Positions 41,541-51,236 are shown, counted from the first letter of the stretch. The stretch: 64,000 nucleotides of DNA from Kocuria rosea subsp. polaris (GCA_023896275.1 MLDA01000007.1:1-64000), one strand, 5' to 3'. Translations and numbers: made by a program. Notes: a model not told the origin generated them from the sequence alone.

Positions 41541-44171
41541 CTAGAGGGCGGCGGCCTGCGCCGTCAGGGTGCGCTCCAGCGTGTCCGTCTGCTCGAGCAT
41601 GATGCGGCGCAGCGCGGCCGGTGCGTCGTCGTGCCGGGCCAGCCAGTCGCGAGCAGTGGCCAGGACCGGGTGCGCGTCGACGCCGGCTGAGGTGACATCC
41701 TGAACGCCCGGGAACAGGCCCTCGACGGTGCGCGTCGCCAGCCCGATGCTCAGGCGGGCCCAGATGTCCTCCAGGCAGTCCCAGTACTCGGTGTAGTAGC
41801 CGTCGATGAGCTCGTGCGAGCCGAGGCGGAACCCGGCCGCCGTCGCGCTGAGCACGTCGTTCGAGAGCACCGCCGAGTCCTCCCCGCGCCCGGTCAGCAC
41901 GGCGCGGAATGCAGCCGCCTTGACCTCCGGTTCGGGCCGCGCGGCCGAGGCGAGTGCGTGCCCCACCGTGGCGACGGCGCTCGGCGCCGCGCCGAGCGCC
42001 GCGTCGATCTCGGCTTGATCGGCACGCCCGCGGGCCGCGCGGGCCTGCACGAGGGCCCAGCGCAGCTGCTCGTCGACCTCGAGGCCTTCGACGCTCACGC
42101 TCCCCGCCAGCAGCCCGTCGAGGGTTGCGTCGACGTCGCGCGACACGGCGGTCGAGCGGCCGAGCCGGGCCAGCGCGCGGGCGAACGCCAGTTGGTGGTC
42201 CGACCCCGGGTGGGACGCGTGCGTGAGCCCCAGCACGGTGTCGGCGAGCCGGGCGAACGCCGCGTCCCGTTGGCCGGAAGGGGTGAAGCGCTCGAGGGCG
42301 GACTGTGCCTGCTCGAGCAGCAGCTGCACGACCCCGACCTCACGCACGCCGGGCGCCATGCGGGCCACCGCGTCGGCGAAGCGCGTCGCCGGGAGCGCCG
42401 CGTCGCGCACCATGTTCCACAGCGCAGCCCACACGGTGGCCTGTGCGAGCGGCTCGCCGAGCTCGTCGAGGCGGGCGAGCAGCGTCTCGAGGGTGCCGGC
42501 ATCGAAGCGGACCTTCGCGTAGGTGAGGTCCTCGTCGTTGGGGAGCACGACGGCGGGGCGCGGCGAGCCGACGAGCTCCGGCAGCTCCGCGCGGGCCCCG
42601 GTGAGCTCGACGGCGAAGCCGCCCGTGCGCTCGAGGCGGCCCGCAACGACGTCGAACGTGCCGACGCGCAACACGTGCGGGCGCAGCACGGCTTCGCCCG
42701 TGACGGGATCCGTGGCCTCCTGGACGATGGACGCGGAGGTGACCACGCCGTCGTCGTCTGTGGTGATATCGACCCCGATCACGGGCACGCCGGCGGTTTT
42801 CAGCCAGGCGTCGGACCAGCCGGCCATGTCGCGGCCGGAGGCCTCCCCGAGGACCGCGAGGAAGTCGTCGAGGGTCGTGTTGCCGTAGGCGTGGGCGGCG
42901 AAGTACGCGCGGGAGGCGGCGAAGAACGCGTCCTCGCCGACGTAGGCGGCCAGCTGCTTAAGCACTGCCGCGCCCTTGGCATACGTGATGCCGTCGAAGT
43001 TCTGCTTGGCGGCGTCGACGTCGGGGATGTCCGCGACAATCGGGTGCGTGGTGGGCAGTTGGTCCTGCACGTAGGCCCAGGCCTTGCGGCGGTTCGCGAA
43101 AGTCACCCACGGCTGGCCCAGGTCGGTCGCGTGGTCCACGGCGTACGTGCCCATGAAGTCCGCGAAGGACTCCTTGAGCCAGAGATCGTCCCACCACTCC
43201 ATGGTCACGAGGTCCCCGAACCACATGTGCGCCATCTCGTGCATGATCGTGTTGGCGCGGCCCTCGTAGTGCGCGGCCGTGGCCCGGGAGGTGAAGACGT
43301 AGGCCTCGGTGAAGGTCACGAGGCCGGGGTTCTCCATGGCGCCGAGATTGTACTCGGGCACGAAGGCCTGGTCGTACTTGCCCCACGGGTACGGGTAGGC
43401 GAAGAGGCGGTGGAAGAGGTAGAGGCCGCGCTTGGTGACGTCGAAGATCTGCTCGGGATCGAAGTCGTTGGCGAGCGAGGCGCGACACGTGGCGCCGAGC
43501 GGGATACTCAGGGTCGTGCCGTCGTCGAGGGTGCCGGTCCACTCGTCGGTGACGTGGTGGTACGGGCCGGCGAGCAGTGCGGTGATGTAGGTGGACATCC
43601 GGCGGGTGCGGGCGAAGTGCCAGGTGGCCGTGCCGTCGCCCTGGTCGTCGATCCGGATCGACGCCCCGTTGGAGGCGACGTGCCAGGCGGCGGGGGCGGT
43701 GATCTTGACGTCGAAGGGGGCCTTGAGGTCGGGCTGCTCGAAGTTCGCGAAGACGCGCCGGGCGTCGGCCGGTTCGTACTGCGTGTAGAGGTAGGTCTGT
43801 CCGTCCGCCGGGTCGACGTAGCGGTGCAGGCCTTCGCCGCTTGTCGAATAGAGGCCGCGGCCAGTGACGACGACGGTGTTCTCGGCCGCGAGGCCGGGCA
43901 GGACAATGCGGTGCTCGCCGACGACCTCGGCCACCTCGAGTTCCTCGCCGTTGAGTACGACCGAGTCGACGCCGCCGTGCAGGAAGTCGAGGAACGTCGT
44001 CGCCCCCGGGGCGGCCGCCTTGAACGTCAGCGTCGTGCGCGAACCGAACGTCGTCACGTCCGGCTCGGCCGCACGAGAGACGTCCAGCTCGAGCCGGTAG
44101 GTCAGATCGGAGATGAGGCCGGCCCGCTCGGCCGCTTCGTTGCGCGTCAGATTCTTCGAGTCCACACGCAC
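41541..44171 (-). CDS. pepN: Aminopeptidase N (M1 metallopeptidase)
   Basis: 876 aa. The substrate-anchoring GAMEN motif and the zinc site HEMAHMWFGDLVTMEWWDDLWLKESFA (split here as HEMAH and the downstream NE-like KESFA glutamate, HExxH-x18-E) are intact. The C-terminal ERAP1-like domain is complete. It removes N-terminal residues from peptides in the cytoplasm. GTG start at 44171 has no Shine-Dalgarno, so a leaderless message is possible. Monocistronic. Confidence 0.96.
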   Translation of the reverse strand: MRVDSKNLTRNEAAERAGLISDLTYRLELDVSRAAEPDVTTFGSRTTLTFKAAAPGATTFLDFLHGGVDSVVLNGEELEVAEVVGEHRIVLPGLAAENTVVVTGRGLYSTSGEGLHRYVDPADGQTYLYTQYEPADARRVFANFEQPDLKAPFDVKITAPAAWHVASNGASIRIDDQGDGTATWHFARTRRMSTYITALLAGPYHHVTDEWTGTLDDGTTLSIPLGATCRASLANDFDPEQIFDVTKRGLYLFHRLFAYPYPWGKYDQAFVPEYNLGAMENPGLVTFTEAYVFTSRATAAHYEGRANTIMHEMAHMWFGDLVTMEWWDDLWLKESFADFMGTYAVDHATDLGQPWVTFANRRKAWAYVQDQLPTTHPIVADIPDVDAAKQNFDGITYAKGAAVLKQLAAYVGEDAFFAASRAYFAAHAYGNTTLDDFLAVLGEASGRDMAGWSDAWLKTAGVPVIGVDITTDDDGVVTSASIVQEATDPVTGEAVLRPHVLRVGTFDVVAGRLERTGGFAVELTGARAELPELVGSPRPAVVLPNDEDLTYAKVRFDAGTLETLLARLDELGEPLAQATVWAALWNMVRDAALPATRFADAVARMAPGVREVGVVQLLLEQAQSALERFTPSGQRDAAFARLADTVLGLTHASHPGSDHQLAFARALARLGRSTAVSRDVDATLDGLLAGSVSVEGLEVDEQLRWALVQARAARGRADQAEIDAALGAAPSAVATVGHALASAARPEPEVKAAAFRAVLTGRGEDSAVLSNDVLSATAAGFRLGSHELIDGYYTEYWDCLEDIWARLSIGLATRTVEGLFPGVQDVTSAGVDAHPVLATARDWLARHDDAPAALRRIMLEQTDTLERTLTAQAAAL

Positions 44172-44228
44172 ATTAGATCATGAAAGAACCGTTTGATAAG
44201 AGCTTTGAGGCGCAGGAGCTGCGGCGAT

Positions 44229-45749
44229 TCACCACGGGGACGGCTTGTAGTCCTTGAGGAAGCACCCGTACAGATCCTGGCCGGCCTCGCCTGCGATCAC
44301 CGGGTGGTAGACACGGGCAGCACCGTCGACGAGATCCAGCGGGGCGTGCCAGCCGTCACCGGCGTGGCGCATCTTGTCATCGTGCGGGCGCTCGTCGGTG
44401 ATCCAGCCGGTGTCGACGGCGGTCATCAGGATGCCGTCGGAGGTGAGCATCTCCTCGGCGCTCGTGCGGGTGAGCATGTTGAGCCCGGCCTTGGCCATGT
44501 TCGTGTGCGGGTGCCCGGGCCCCTTGTACCGGCGTGAGAACTGGCCCTCCATGGCGGAGACGTTCACGATGTACTTCCGCCGGGCCGCCGCGGCGGCCAT
44601 CGCGGGCCGCAGACGGCTCGCGAGCAGGAACGGTGCTGTCACGTTGCAGAGCTGAACCTCGAGCAATTCGAGCGGGTCGACCTCGCCGAGGACCTGGGTC
44701 CAGCTGTTCTCGTCGCCGAGGTCGGGCACGAGCCCGCCCGCGTCGATTGCGGACCCGGCAGCGAGTCGCTCGAGGGAGGCCGATCCGGCCGTCATGGCGA
44801 GCCTGGCCAGTTCGGCGGGATCCATGGCTTCGGACGCGGTGAGCTCGCCCGCGGTCAGGTCGAAAGCCGCAGCGAGTGCGCGCGGGTGGGACTGCGGGGC
44901 GTGGCCGGAGCCGACGACCTCGGGGCCGCCCTGGGCCGGCGAAAGTTCGGGCGGCAGCGGCATCGACTCGTTTTCCACGAGGTGCCGGTAGGCGCCGGCG
45001 GTGCGGCGCACGGTCTGTGCGGCGTTGTTGATCAGGATGTCGAGGGGGCCGGCGGCCGCGACCTGGTCGGCCAGGGCGATCACCCGACCGGGATCGCGCA
45101 GGTCGATGCCCACGATCTTGAGCCGGTGCAGCCAGTCGGCGCTGTCCTCGACGGCGGCGAAGCGGCGGGCCGCGTCGTGGGGGAAGCGGGTCGTGATCGT
45201 CGTGTGGGCGCCGTCGCGCAGCAGGCGCAGGGCGATGTGCATGCCGATCTTGGCGCGTCCGCCGGTGAGCAGGGCGCGACGTCCTGTCAGGTCGGTGCGC
45301 GCGTCGCGCCAGGAGCGGCCCTCGACGGCGCACTCCGGGCAGAGGGCGTGGTGGAAAGCGTCGACCTTGGTGAAGGAGCGCTTGCAGACGTAGCAGCCGC
45401 GCGGGCGCACGTAGTGGCCGTTCGACTCGCCATCCGCCCCGGGGGAGAGCTGCAGGCCCAGGGTTTCGTCGTCGAGCCGGTCGCGCGAGCCGGTGGCCGT
45501 GCGTTCGACGGCGGCGCGGTCGGCGTCTTGGACCGCCTTGCGCGCCTGAGCCCGGCGGTAGCGCTTGACCTGCTTGAACATGCGCGCGGTGGCGTCGCGG
45601 ACAGCAACGAACGTCTCGTCACGATCGCTGAGCGTGTGCACGGAGTCGAGCACGCGCAGGCAGGCAGCCAAGTCGGACTCTGAGATTCCGGGCGTGGCGG
45701 TCTCGGCGTCTTCAGAAGGGGCGGGGGAGGGCTGGGAATCTTCGCTCAT
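44229..45749 (-). CDS. SDR protein with N-terminal helical region and zinc-ribbon
   Basis: 506 aa, twice the length of a normal SDR. Residues 1-110 are helical/charged; C119-x2-C122-x14-C137-x2-C140 makes a zinc-ribbon (RPRGCYVCKRS, HALCPECA). The Rossmann part starts LLTGGRAKIG (about 157). The region that should hold Y-x3-K reads HTNMAK, so the Tyr is missing; the Ser in NVSAMEG is kept. The same TNMAK motif is found in homologues as I recall, so this is a real subfamily with unknown activity. A 17-bp inverted repeat surrounds the start codon. It lies 36 bases downstream of glgC. Confidence 0.82.
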   Translation of the reverse strand: MSEDSQPSPAPSEDAETATPGISESDLAACLRVLDSVHTLSDRDETFVAVRDATARMFKQVKRYRRAQARKAVQDADRAAVERTATGSRDRLDDETLGLQLSPGADGESNGHYVRPRGCYVCKRSFTKVDAFHHALCPECAVEGRSWRDARTDLTGRRALLTGGRAKIGMHIALRLLRDGAHTTITTRFPHDAARRFAAVEDSADWLHRLKIVGIDLRDPGRVIALADQVAAAGPLDILINNAAQTVRRTAGAYRHLVENESMPLPPELSPAQGGPEVVGSGHAPQSHPRALAAAFDLTAGELTASEAMDPAELARLAMTAGSASLERLAAGSAIDAGGLVPDLGDENSWTQVLGEVDPLELLEVQLCNVTAPFLLASRLRPAMAAAAARRKYIVNVSAMEGQFSRRYKGPGHPHTNMAKAGLNMLTRTSAEEMLTSDGILMTAVDTGWITDERPHDDKMRHAGDGWHAPLDLVDGAARVYHPVIAGEAGQDLYGCFLKDYKPSPW

Positions 45750-45779
45750 GACGGTAGAACTTTACCGTCACGAGCGAAG
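45740..45779. repeat. Near-perfect 40-base inverted repeat over the SDR start codon
   Basis: Arms 45740-45756 and 45763-45779 (17 bp each, one G:T position) around six bases. In the transcript the ATG of the SDR gene (45749-45747) is inside the stem, so the structure could be the glgC terminator, a translational lock, or an operator. Confidence 0.6.
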
Positions 45780-45785
45780 CGGCCC

Positions 45786-47054
45786 CTAAACGGCGTGCTC
45801 CGGGACCGGCGCGTCGACGGGCACGGTCTTCCCCTTGCTGACCACGGTCAGTCCGGACTCCGTGACGAAGAAGCCGCGCGAGCGGTCCAGATCGTGGTCG
45901 ACGCCGACTTGCGCGCCTGCGGGGACCACACTGTTCTTGTCGAGGATCGCGCGGTGCACGACGGCACCCTCTCCGACGTGAACGTTGTCGAGTAGGACCG
46001 AGTCCGTGACTTTGGCGCCGGCGAGGACTGTCGCGTCACCGGAGAGCACCGAGTGCTGAACGGTGCCGCCCGAGACCACGACGCCGGCGGCCAGCATCGA
46101 GTCGTGGGCGGTGCCCGGGACGCCGTCCTTGCCGCGCACGAGCTTCGCTGGCGGCGACGCGTTCTGCCGCGTGAAGATCGGCCACTCCCCGTTGTAGAGG
46201 TCGAACGCGGGGACGGGCTCGAGCAGATCCATGTGGCAGTCGTAGTATGAGTCGAGAGTGCCGACGTCGCGCCAGTAGCGGATGCCCTCGGAGGCTTCGC
46301 CCGGGACCGGATTCTTGGAGAAGTCGTACACGGCGCAGTCGTCGCGGGAGACGAATTCGGGAATGATGTCGCCACCCATGTCGTGGGCGGTGTTTTCCTT
46401 TTCACTGTCCGCGGTCAATGCTTCGATCAAGGCGTCTTTAGTGAAAATGTAATTGCCCATCGATGCCAGGAACATTGACGGATCGTCGTCGAGTCCCGCC
46501 GTCGTCTCTGGCTTTTCAACGAATCCCGAGATCTTTCGCGGATCGCTTTCATTGAGTTCAATCACACCGAATTGATTCGCCAGTGCCAGCGGCTGGCGGA
46601 CCGCGGCCACGGAGACCGAGACACCCGCCTCGATGTGGGCCTCAAGCATTGCCGAGAAGTCCATTCGGTACACGTGGTCGGCGCCGACGACGAGAACGTA
46701 GTCGGGGTTCGCGTCATGGATCAGGTTCAGTGACTGGAAGATGGCGTTCGCCGACCCGAGGAACCACTGCTTGCCCAGTCGCTGCTGGGCGGGGACGGAG
46801 GCGACGTAGTTTCCGAGGTGGGTCGACATGCGCCACGTTTCGGAGATGTGACGGTCGAGGGAATGCGACTTGTACTGAGTGAGAACGACGACCTGCCGGT
46901 ACCCGGAGTTCACGACGTTCGACAGGGCAAAATCGACGAGTCGGTAACCACCCGCGAACGGGACCGCGGGTTTAGCCCGGTCCACGGTCAGGGGCATCAG
47001 ACGCTTGCCCTCTCCTCCGGCCAGGACGACGGCCAGGACCTTACATTTCGGCAT
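45786..47054 (-). CDS. glgC: Glucose-1-phosphate adenylyltransferase
   Basis: 422 aa from the ATG at 47054, six bases after GAGGGA (a GTG two codons upstream is less well placed). The nucleotidyltransferase motif [25 protein letters not shown] (split) and the sugar-binding EKPETT are present; the C-terminal left-handed beta-helix ends in [11 protein letters not shown]. It makes ADP-glucose from glucose-1-phosphate and ATP, the committed step to glycogen. Divergent from glgA. TTATAT (minus strand, about 47092-47087) is a probable -10 box. Confidence 0.97.
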   Translation of the reverse strand: MPKCKVLAVVLAGGEGKRLMPLTVDRAKPAVPFAGGYRLVDFALSNVVNSGYRQVVVLTQYKSHSLDRHISETWRMSTHLGNYVASVPAQQRLGKQWFLGSANAIFQSLNLIHDANPDYVLVVGADHVYRMDFSAMLEAHIEAGVSVSVAAVRQPLALANQFGVIELNESDPRKISGFVEKPETTAGLDDDPSMFLASMGNYIFTKDALIEALTADSEKENTAHDMGGDIIPEFVSRDDCAVYDFSKNPVPGEASEGIRYWRDVGTLDSYYDCHMDLLEPVPAFDLYNGEWPIFTRQNASPPAKLVRGKDGVPGTAHDSMLAAGVVVSGGTVQHSVLSGDATVLAGAKVTDSVLLDNVHVGEGAVVHRAILDKNSVVPAGAQVGVDHDLDRSRGFFVTESGLTVVSKGKTVPVDAPVPEHAV

Positions 47055-47146
47055 CGGCACTCCCTCATGTGTCTTCCGGTTCGGTCATATAAGGCCGAAC
47101 TGCGTAGTACGTACCGGAAACACTATGTGAGATTCCCCGCACCGGC

Positions 47147-47152
47147 TACGTT
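47147..47152 (+). promoter_or_regulatory. -10 box of leaderless glgA promoter
   Basis: TACGTT, six bases before the GTG start at 47159; no Shine-Dalgarno is present. Confidence 0.45.
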
Positions 47153-47158
47153 GTGTGT

Positions 47159-48370
47159 GTGCGAGTAGACATTGTTACCAAAGAATTTCCACCGACCATT
47201 TACGGCGGGGCCGGCGTGCACGTCGCCGAGCTCACGCGGGTCCTGGCACCGCGCGCGGACATCCGCGTTCGCGCGTTCGGCGACCCCCGTCCCGCGGACT
47301 TCCACGGGGCCAGCGTCACCAGCTATGCGACGCCCGAGAATCTCGCCGAGGCCAATGCCGCCGTCCAGACCTTGGGTACAGACCTGTCGATCCTCGGGGA
47401 CCTGGCCGGCGCCGACGTCGTGCATTCGCACACGTGGTACGCCAACATGGCCGGTCACCTCGGGGCGCTCCTGCACGATGTCCCGCACGTCGTCAGCGCA
47501 CACTCGCTGGAGCCGTTGCGCCCCTGGAAAGCCGAGCAGCTCGGCGGTGGCTACGCCCTGAGCTCGTGGGCGGAATCGACGGCGTACCACGGGGCGGCCG
47601 CGATCATCGCGGTCTCCGCCGGGATGCGCGACGACATCCTGCGGGCCTACCCGGACGTCGATCCGGGCAAGGTGCACGTCGTGCACAACGGCGTCGACGT
47701 CGAGTTGTGGGCCCCGCGGGAGGAGACCGACGCGCTCGAAGAGTTCGGGATCGACCCCCAGGCCCGCACGGTCGCTTTCGTCGGTCGGATCACCCGGCAG
47801 AAGGGTCTGCCGTACCTGCTGCGCGCCGCCGCGCTGCTGCCCGAGGACGTGCAGCTGGTGCTGTGCGCCGGGGCCGCCGACACTCCCGCGCTCGCCGCGG
47901 AGGTCAACGAGCTGATCGAGGGGCTGAGAAGGGACCGCGGCAACATCGTGGTCATCGAGAAGATGCTGCCGCGGGAGCAGGTCATGCAGATCCTCACGCA
48001 CGCGACGGTCTTCGCCTGCCCGTCCATCTACGAGCCGCTCGGTATCGTCAACCTCGAGGCCATGGCCTGCGGCACCGCCGTCGTCGCCACCGCCACCGGC
48101 GGCATTCCCGAGGTCGTCGTCGACGCAGAAACCGGCTACCTCGTACCCATCGAGCAGACCTCCGACGGCACGGGCACGCCGCTGGACCAGGAGGTCTTCG
48201 TCTCCGATTTCGCGGCCGCACTGAACCGGGCGCTCGCGGATCCCGAGCGCGCGCGGGCCATGGGTGCTGCCGGCCGTGTGCGCGCCGCTGACCATTTCTC
48301 CTGGGAGACGATCGCCGAACGCACGCTCGAGGTCTACCGAGCAGCCCAGGCGTCCCACACGGCGCGATGA
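47159..48370 (+). CDS. glgA: Glycogen synthase / maltose-1-phosphate synthase (actinobacterial GlgA/GlgM)
   Basis: 403 aa GT-B glycosyltransferase, GT4 family. N-terminal KEFPPTIYGGAGVHV binds the sugar nucleotide; C-terminal SIYEPLGIVNLEAMACGTAVV carries the E-x7-E motif. The actinobacterial protein called GlgA is a short GT4 enzyme using ADP-glucose; in mycobacteria it makes maltose-1-phosphate (GlgM). The GTG at 47159 gives the typical MRVDIVTKE start and follows a leaderless promoter. Divergent from glgC, which supplies ADP-glucose. Confidence 0.95.
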   Translation: MRVDIVTKEFPPTIYGGAGVHVAELTRVLAPRADIRVRAFGDPRPADFHGASVTSYATPENLAEANAAVQTLGTDLSILGDLAGADVVHSHTWYANMAGHLGALLHDVPHVVSAHSLEPLRPWKAEQLGGGYALSSWAESTAYHGAAAIIAVSAGMRDDILRAYPDVDPGKVHVVHNGVDVELWAPREETDALEEFGIDPQARTVAFVGRITRQKGLPYLLRAAALLPEDVQLVLCAGAADTPALAAEVNELIEGLRRDRGNIVVIEKMLPREQVMQILTHATVFACPSIYEPLGIVNLEAMACGTAVVATATGGIPEVVVDAETGYLVPIEQTSDGTGTPLDQEVFVSDFAAALNRALADPERARAMGAAGRVRAADHFSWETIAERTLEVYRAAQASHTAR

Positions 48371-48434
48371 CGCACGACGGCGGTGCGGGCGCCCAAGGTG
48401 CCCGCACCGCCGCCGTGGTGACGTACCGCCCGTC

Positions 48435-50513
48435 CTACTTTCTCGCGCGGGCCTTCTTGGCCGACTTCTCGGCCGCGCGCTTGCGGGCGAGGATGATCTT
48501 CTCGTCGATCGGGGCGTCGGCGGAGGCGCGCAGGGTGCGGAAGTACGCCATGGCCTCGTCCTGGCGCTCGGCCTCGATGCCGGTGACGATCTCGGCCCGC
48601 AGGTGCTCCTGCGTGTAGCCGAACGCGTCGACCAGGTCCTGCGCGTGGGGGCGCAGCCGGGCCAGCAGGCGATTGATGTACGGGCCGAGTGTACGGGCGC
48701 GCTGGCTGGAGAGCAGCCCCGACATCTGGAACCATCCCAGGTCCCGCTCGATCAGGCACAGCCCGAAGAGGTCGCGCAGCCACGTCAGCACCGAGCGCGT
48801 CCCCGGGTCCTCGACCAGCTCGACCTGGCGCGTGAACGCCTCCCACTGCAGCAGCTCCGCGTGGGCGCGCGCAGCCGAGATGATCTGCTCCTGGCGCTCG
48901 TTGAAGACCGCCGCGGCGCGGGCCTGCGGCAGCTTCGCGGCTCCCTTGAGGTCCTCGGCGACCTCCGCGACCATCGTTCGCACGCGCTCGGCGAGCAGGT
49001 TCCGCTGCGTTCCCGGGTCCTTGAGGAAGTTCGCGCTGCGCTTCTCGCTGCCCGCGTCCGTCCAGGTCTGCGCGAGCTGGCGCAGGCCGGACTGGTTCAG
49101 GGCGACGCCCTCGGCCCGCCGCGCGACGTAGCGGGTGAGGGCGCCGGCGTCGACCTTGCGGAACTCCTCGGCGTAGTCGGCCAGCAGGCGCTTGGCGACC
49201 AGCTGCAGCAGGACGTTGTTGTCGCCCTCGAACGTCACGTAGATGTCCAGGTCGGCGCGCAGCGAGGTGAAGCGGTTCTTGACGATGAATCCGGCACCGC
49301 CGCACGCTTCGCGGCACTCCTGCAGGATGTCCAACGCATTCCACGTGGAGAGCGGCTTCAGCGCGGCGGCGAGGGTCTCGAGGTCCTGGCGCGCCTCGTC
49401 GGTCGCGTCCTGGCTGAAGACCTCGTGGAACTTCTCCAGCAGCTCCTCGTGTGCGAAGCTCATCGCGTAGGTCGTCGCCACCCGCGGCAGCAGCCGGCGC
49501 TGGTGGCGCTGGTAGTCGAGCAGGACCTCCTCGGTCGTGTCGCTCGAGGCGTTGAACTGGCGGCGCTCGTTGGCGTAGCCGACCGCGATCTGCAAGGCCA
49601 CCTTCGAGGCGGCCGTTGCCGCGCCGTCGAGCGAGACGCGCCCCTGCACGAGGGTCCCGAGCATTGTGAAGAAGCGCCGGCCCGGGCTCTCGATGGGTGA
49701 GGAATACGTCCCGTCCACGGCAACGTCGCCGTACCGGTTGAGCAGGTTGGTGCGCGGGATGCGCACGTTGTCGAAGTGCAGCCGGCCGTTGTCGATGCCG
49801 TTGAGCCCGCCCTTGAGTCCGTCGTCCTCCCCGCCGATGCCCGGCAGGAAGCCGTTCTCGTCGCGGATCGGCACGTAGAAGGCGTGCACGCCGTGGTTCA
49901 CGCCCGCCGTGATCAGCTGCGCGAAGACGACGGCGGCCTTGCCATGCAGGGCGGCATTGCCCAGGTAGTCCTTCCACGCGGCGCGGAACGGCGTGTGCAC
50001 CACGAATTCCTCCGTGGCCGGGTCGTAGGTGGCGGTTGTCGCGATCGAAGCGACGTCGGAGCCGTGTCCGATCTCCGTCATCGCGAACGCCCCGGGGATC
50101 TCCAGGCTCATGATGCCCGGCAGCCACGCGTCATGGTGCGCACTCGTGCCCAGGTGCAGAACGGCGGAACCGAACAGGCCCCATTGGACGCCGGCCTTGA
50201 TCTGCAGCGACGGGTCGGCGACGACGAGCTCCTCGAACCCGGCGATGTTCCCGCCCGGGTTCTCCTCACCTCCCATGCGCTTCGGGAAGGCCCGGTGCAC
50301 AGATTTCTGCTCGACGAGGTAGCCGAGCTGCTCCAGCACCCGTTCGCGGTGCTCGGCCATGGACTGGCCCTCGATCTTCTGGGTGCGCGGTTCGGCGGCC
50401 AGCGCGCGGGCCGTGCGCCGGACGTCCGCCCACCGCCCCAGCAGCTGCTCGCCCAGTTTCGCGACGTCGACGCGCGGGTTCTCGGTGATCGACTCGGGTA
50501 CGTCTTGGCTCAT
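48435..50513 (-). CDS. Acyl-CoA oxidase/dehydrogenase family protein (long form)
   Basis: 692 aa, the long acyl-CoA oxidase-like form and not a 380-aa dehydrogenase. FAD/substrate motifs FAMTEIGHGSDVASI (about 141-155), RVSLDGAATAASK and YITFEGDNNVLLQ-type segment (VTFEGDNNVL) with CREACGGAGF in the C-terminal half. The first oxidative step of beta-oxidation; Arthrobacter acyl-CoA oxidases have this length. A Lys-rich tail ends the protein. It follows the TetR gene by two bases on the same strand, and the rest of the cycle is divergent just upstream. Confidence 0.9.
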   Translation of the reverse strand: MSQDVPESITENPRVDVAKLGEQLLGRWADVRRTARALAAEPRTQKIEGQSMAEHRERVLEQLGYLVEQKSVHRAFPKRMGGEENPGGNIAGFEELVVADPSLQIKAGVQWGLFGSAVLHLGTSAHHDAWLPGIMSLEIPGAFAMTEIGHGSDVASIATTATYDPATEEFVVHTPFRAAWKDYLGNAALHGKAAVVFAQLITAGVNHGVHAFYVPIRDENGFLPGIGGEDDGLKGGLNGIDNGRLHFDNVRIPRTNLLNRYGDVAVDGTYSSPIESPGRRFFTMLGTLVQGRVSLDGAATAASKVALQIAVGYANERRQFNASSDTTEEVLLDYQRHQRRLLPRVATTYAMSFAHEELLEKFHEVFSQDATDEARQDLETLAAALKPLSTWNALDILQECREACGGAGFIVKNRFTSLRADLDIYVTFEGDNNVLLQLVAKRLLADYAEEFRKVDAGALTRYVARRAEGVALNQSGLRQLAQTWTDAGSEKRSANFLKDPGTQRNLLAERVRTMVAEVAEDLKGAAKLPQARAAAVFNERQEQIISAARAHAELLQWEAFTRQVELVEDPGTRSVLTWLRDLFGLCLIERDLGWFQMSGLLSSQRARTLGPYINRLLARLRPHAQDLVDAFGYTQEHLRAEIVTGIEAERQDEAMAYFRTLRASADAPIDEKIILARKRAAEKSAKKARARK

Positions 50514-50515
50514 GT

Positions 50516-51208
50516 TCAGGCCTTTCGTGAGGGGCCGCTGATGCCGTGCACCAGCCAGCCGGTGATCGTGTCGGTGAGTTCTTCATGGGTCGGTTTTTCC
50601 GCGGAGGCGGGCATGCGCAGCCATGCCTCGCCGGCCGCCCGGACCATGCCGATCGAGGCCTGCGGCCACAGCAGTGTGTGCTGCTCGCTGCCCGCGGTGC
50701 GGTCCGTGCGGTTCAGGTAGTGCGCGAGGGACTCGCCCATCAAGGTGGTGATGTCGCGGAAGAACGTGTCCAGAGGTTCCTCGTCGTCCTCGTCCGCGCC
50801 GCTGGCCTCGGGGGCGAGCGGGTCGTGGGCGAGGGACGTGACGAAGAAGTAGACGTTGGGGGAGCGCTCGGCCATGGCCAGGTACGCCGCGACCATCTCG
50901 TGTAGGCCCTCCTCCTCGGTGGCGGCCGTCTTCCCGGCCTCCAGCACCGTGCTGCGCATGTGCTCGACCACGATGCTGCCGACGGCGCGGCGCAGCCCCG
51001 ACTTGTCGCCGAAGTACCGGTAGAAGACCGACTTGCTGGTCCCGGCCTCGGCGGCGATGTCCTCCATCGAGGCGTTGGGTCCGAGCCGGTGGATCGCCTT
51101 GCGGGCGATGCGCAGCAGGTCGAGCCGGCGGGCTTCGCGGTGGGCCTCCCAGCGGGAAGCCCGGCCGTCTTGTTCCGGGGCGACGCCCCGATCGTTCTCC
51201 GAGTTCAC
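50516..51208 (-). CDS. TetR family regulator of beta-oxidation genes
   Basis: 230 aa. The N-terminal helix-turn-helix MEDIAAEAGTSKSVFYRYFGDKSGLRRAV is canonical. GTG start at 51208 lies six bases after TACGCT (-10, minus strand), so leaderless. It heads an operon with the acyl-CoA oxidase and is divergent from the thiolase-reductase-hydratase operon; a palindrome in the spacer is the likely binding site. Ligand is presumably an acyl-CoA (inference). Confidence 0.9.
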   Translation of the reverse strand: MNSENDRGVAPEQDGRASRWEAHREARRLDLLRIARKAIHRLGPNASMEDIAAEAGTSKSVFYRYFGDKSGLRRAVGSIVVEHMRSTVLEAGKTAATEEEGLHEMVAAYLAMAERSPNVYFFVTSLAHDPLAPEASGADEDDEEPLDTFFRDITTLMGESLAHYLNRTDRTAGSEQHTLLWPQASIGMVRAAGEAWLRMPASAEKPTHEELTDTITGWLVHGISGPSRKA

Positions 51209-51211
51209 GAT

Positions 51212-51236
51212 ACCGAGCGTATCAGGTAAGCTCGGT
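51212..51236. promoter_or_regulatory. Palindromic operator between the TetR gene and the thiolase operon
   Basis: ACCGAGC (51212-51218) and GCTCGGT (51230-51236) form a perfect inverted repeat with an 11-base spacer. It overlaps the -10 of the TetR gene (minus, 51221-51216) and TAAGCT (51227-51232), the probable -10 of the thiolase operon, so one bound dimer could repress both directions. Confidence 0.6.

Noticed and set aside
41814-44183. 789-aa open frame on the plus strand opposite pepN
   Set aside because: Antisense frame in GC-rich DNA; composition is Gly/Arg/Val-rich with no domain, and pepN on the other strand is complete.
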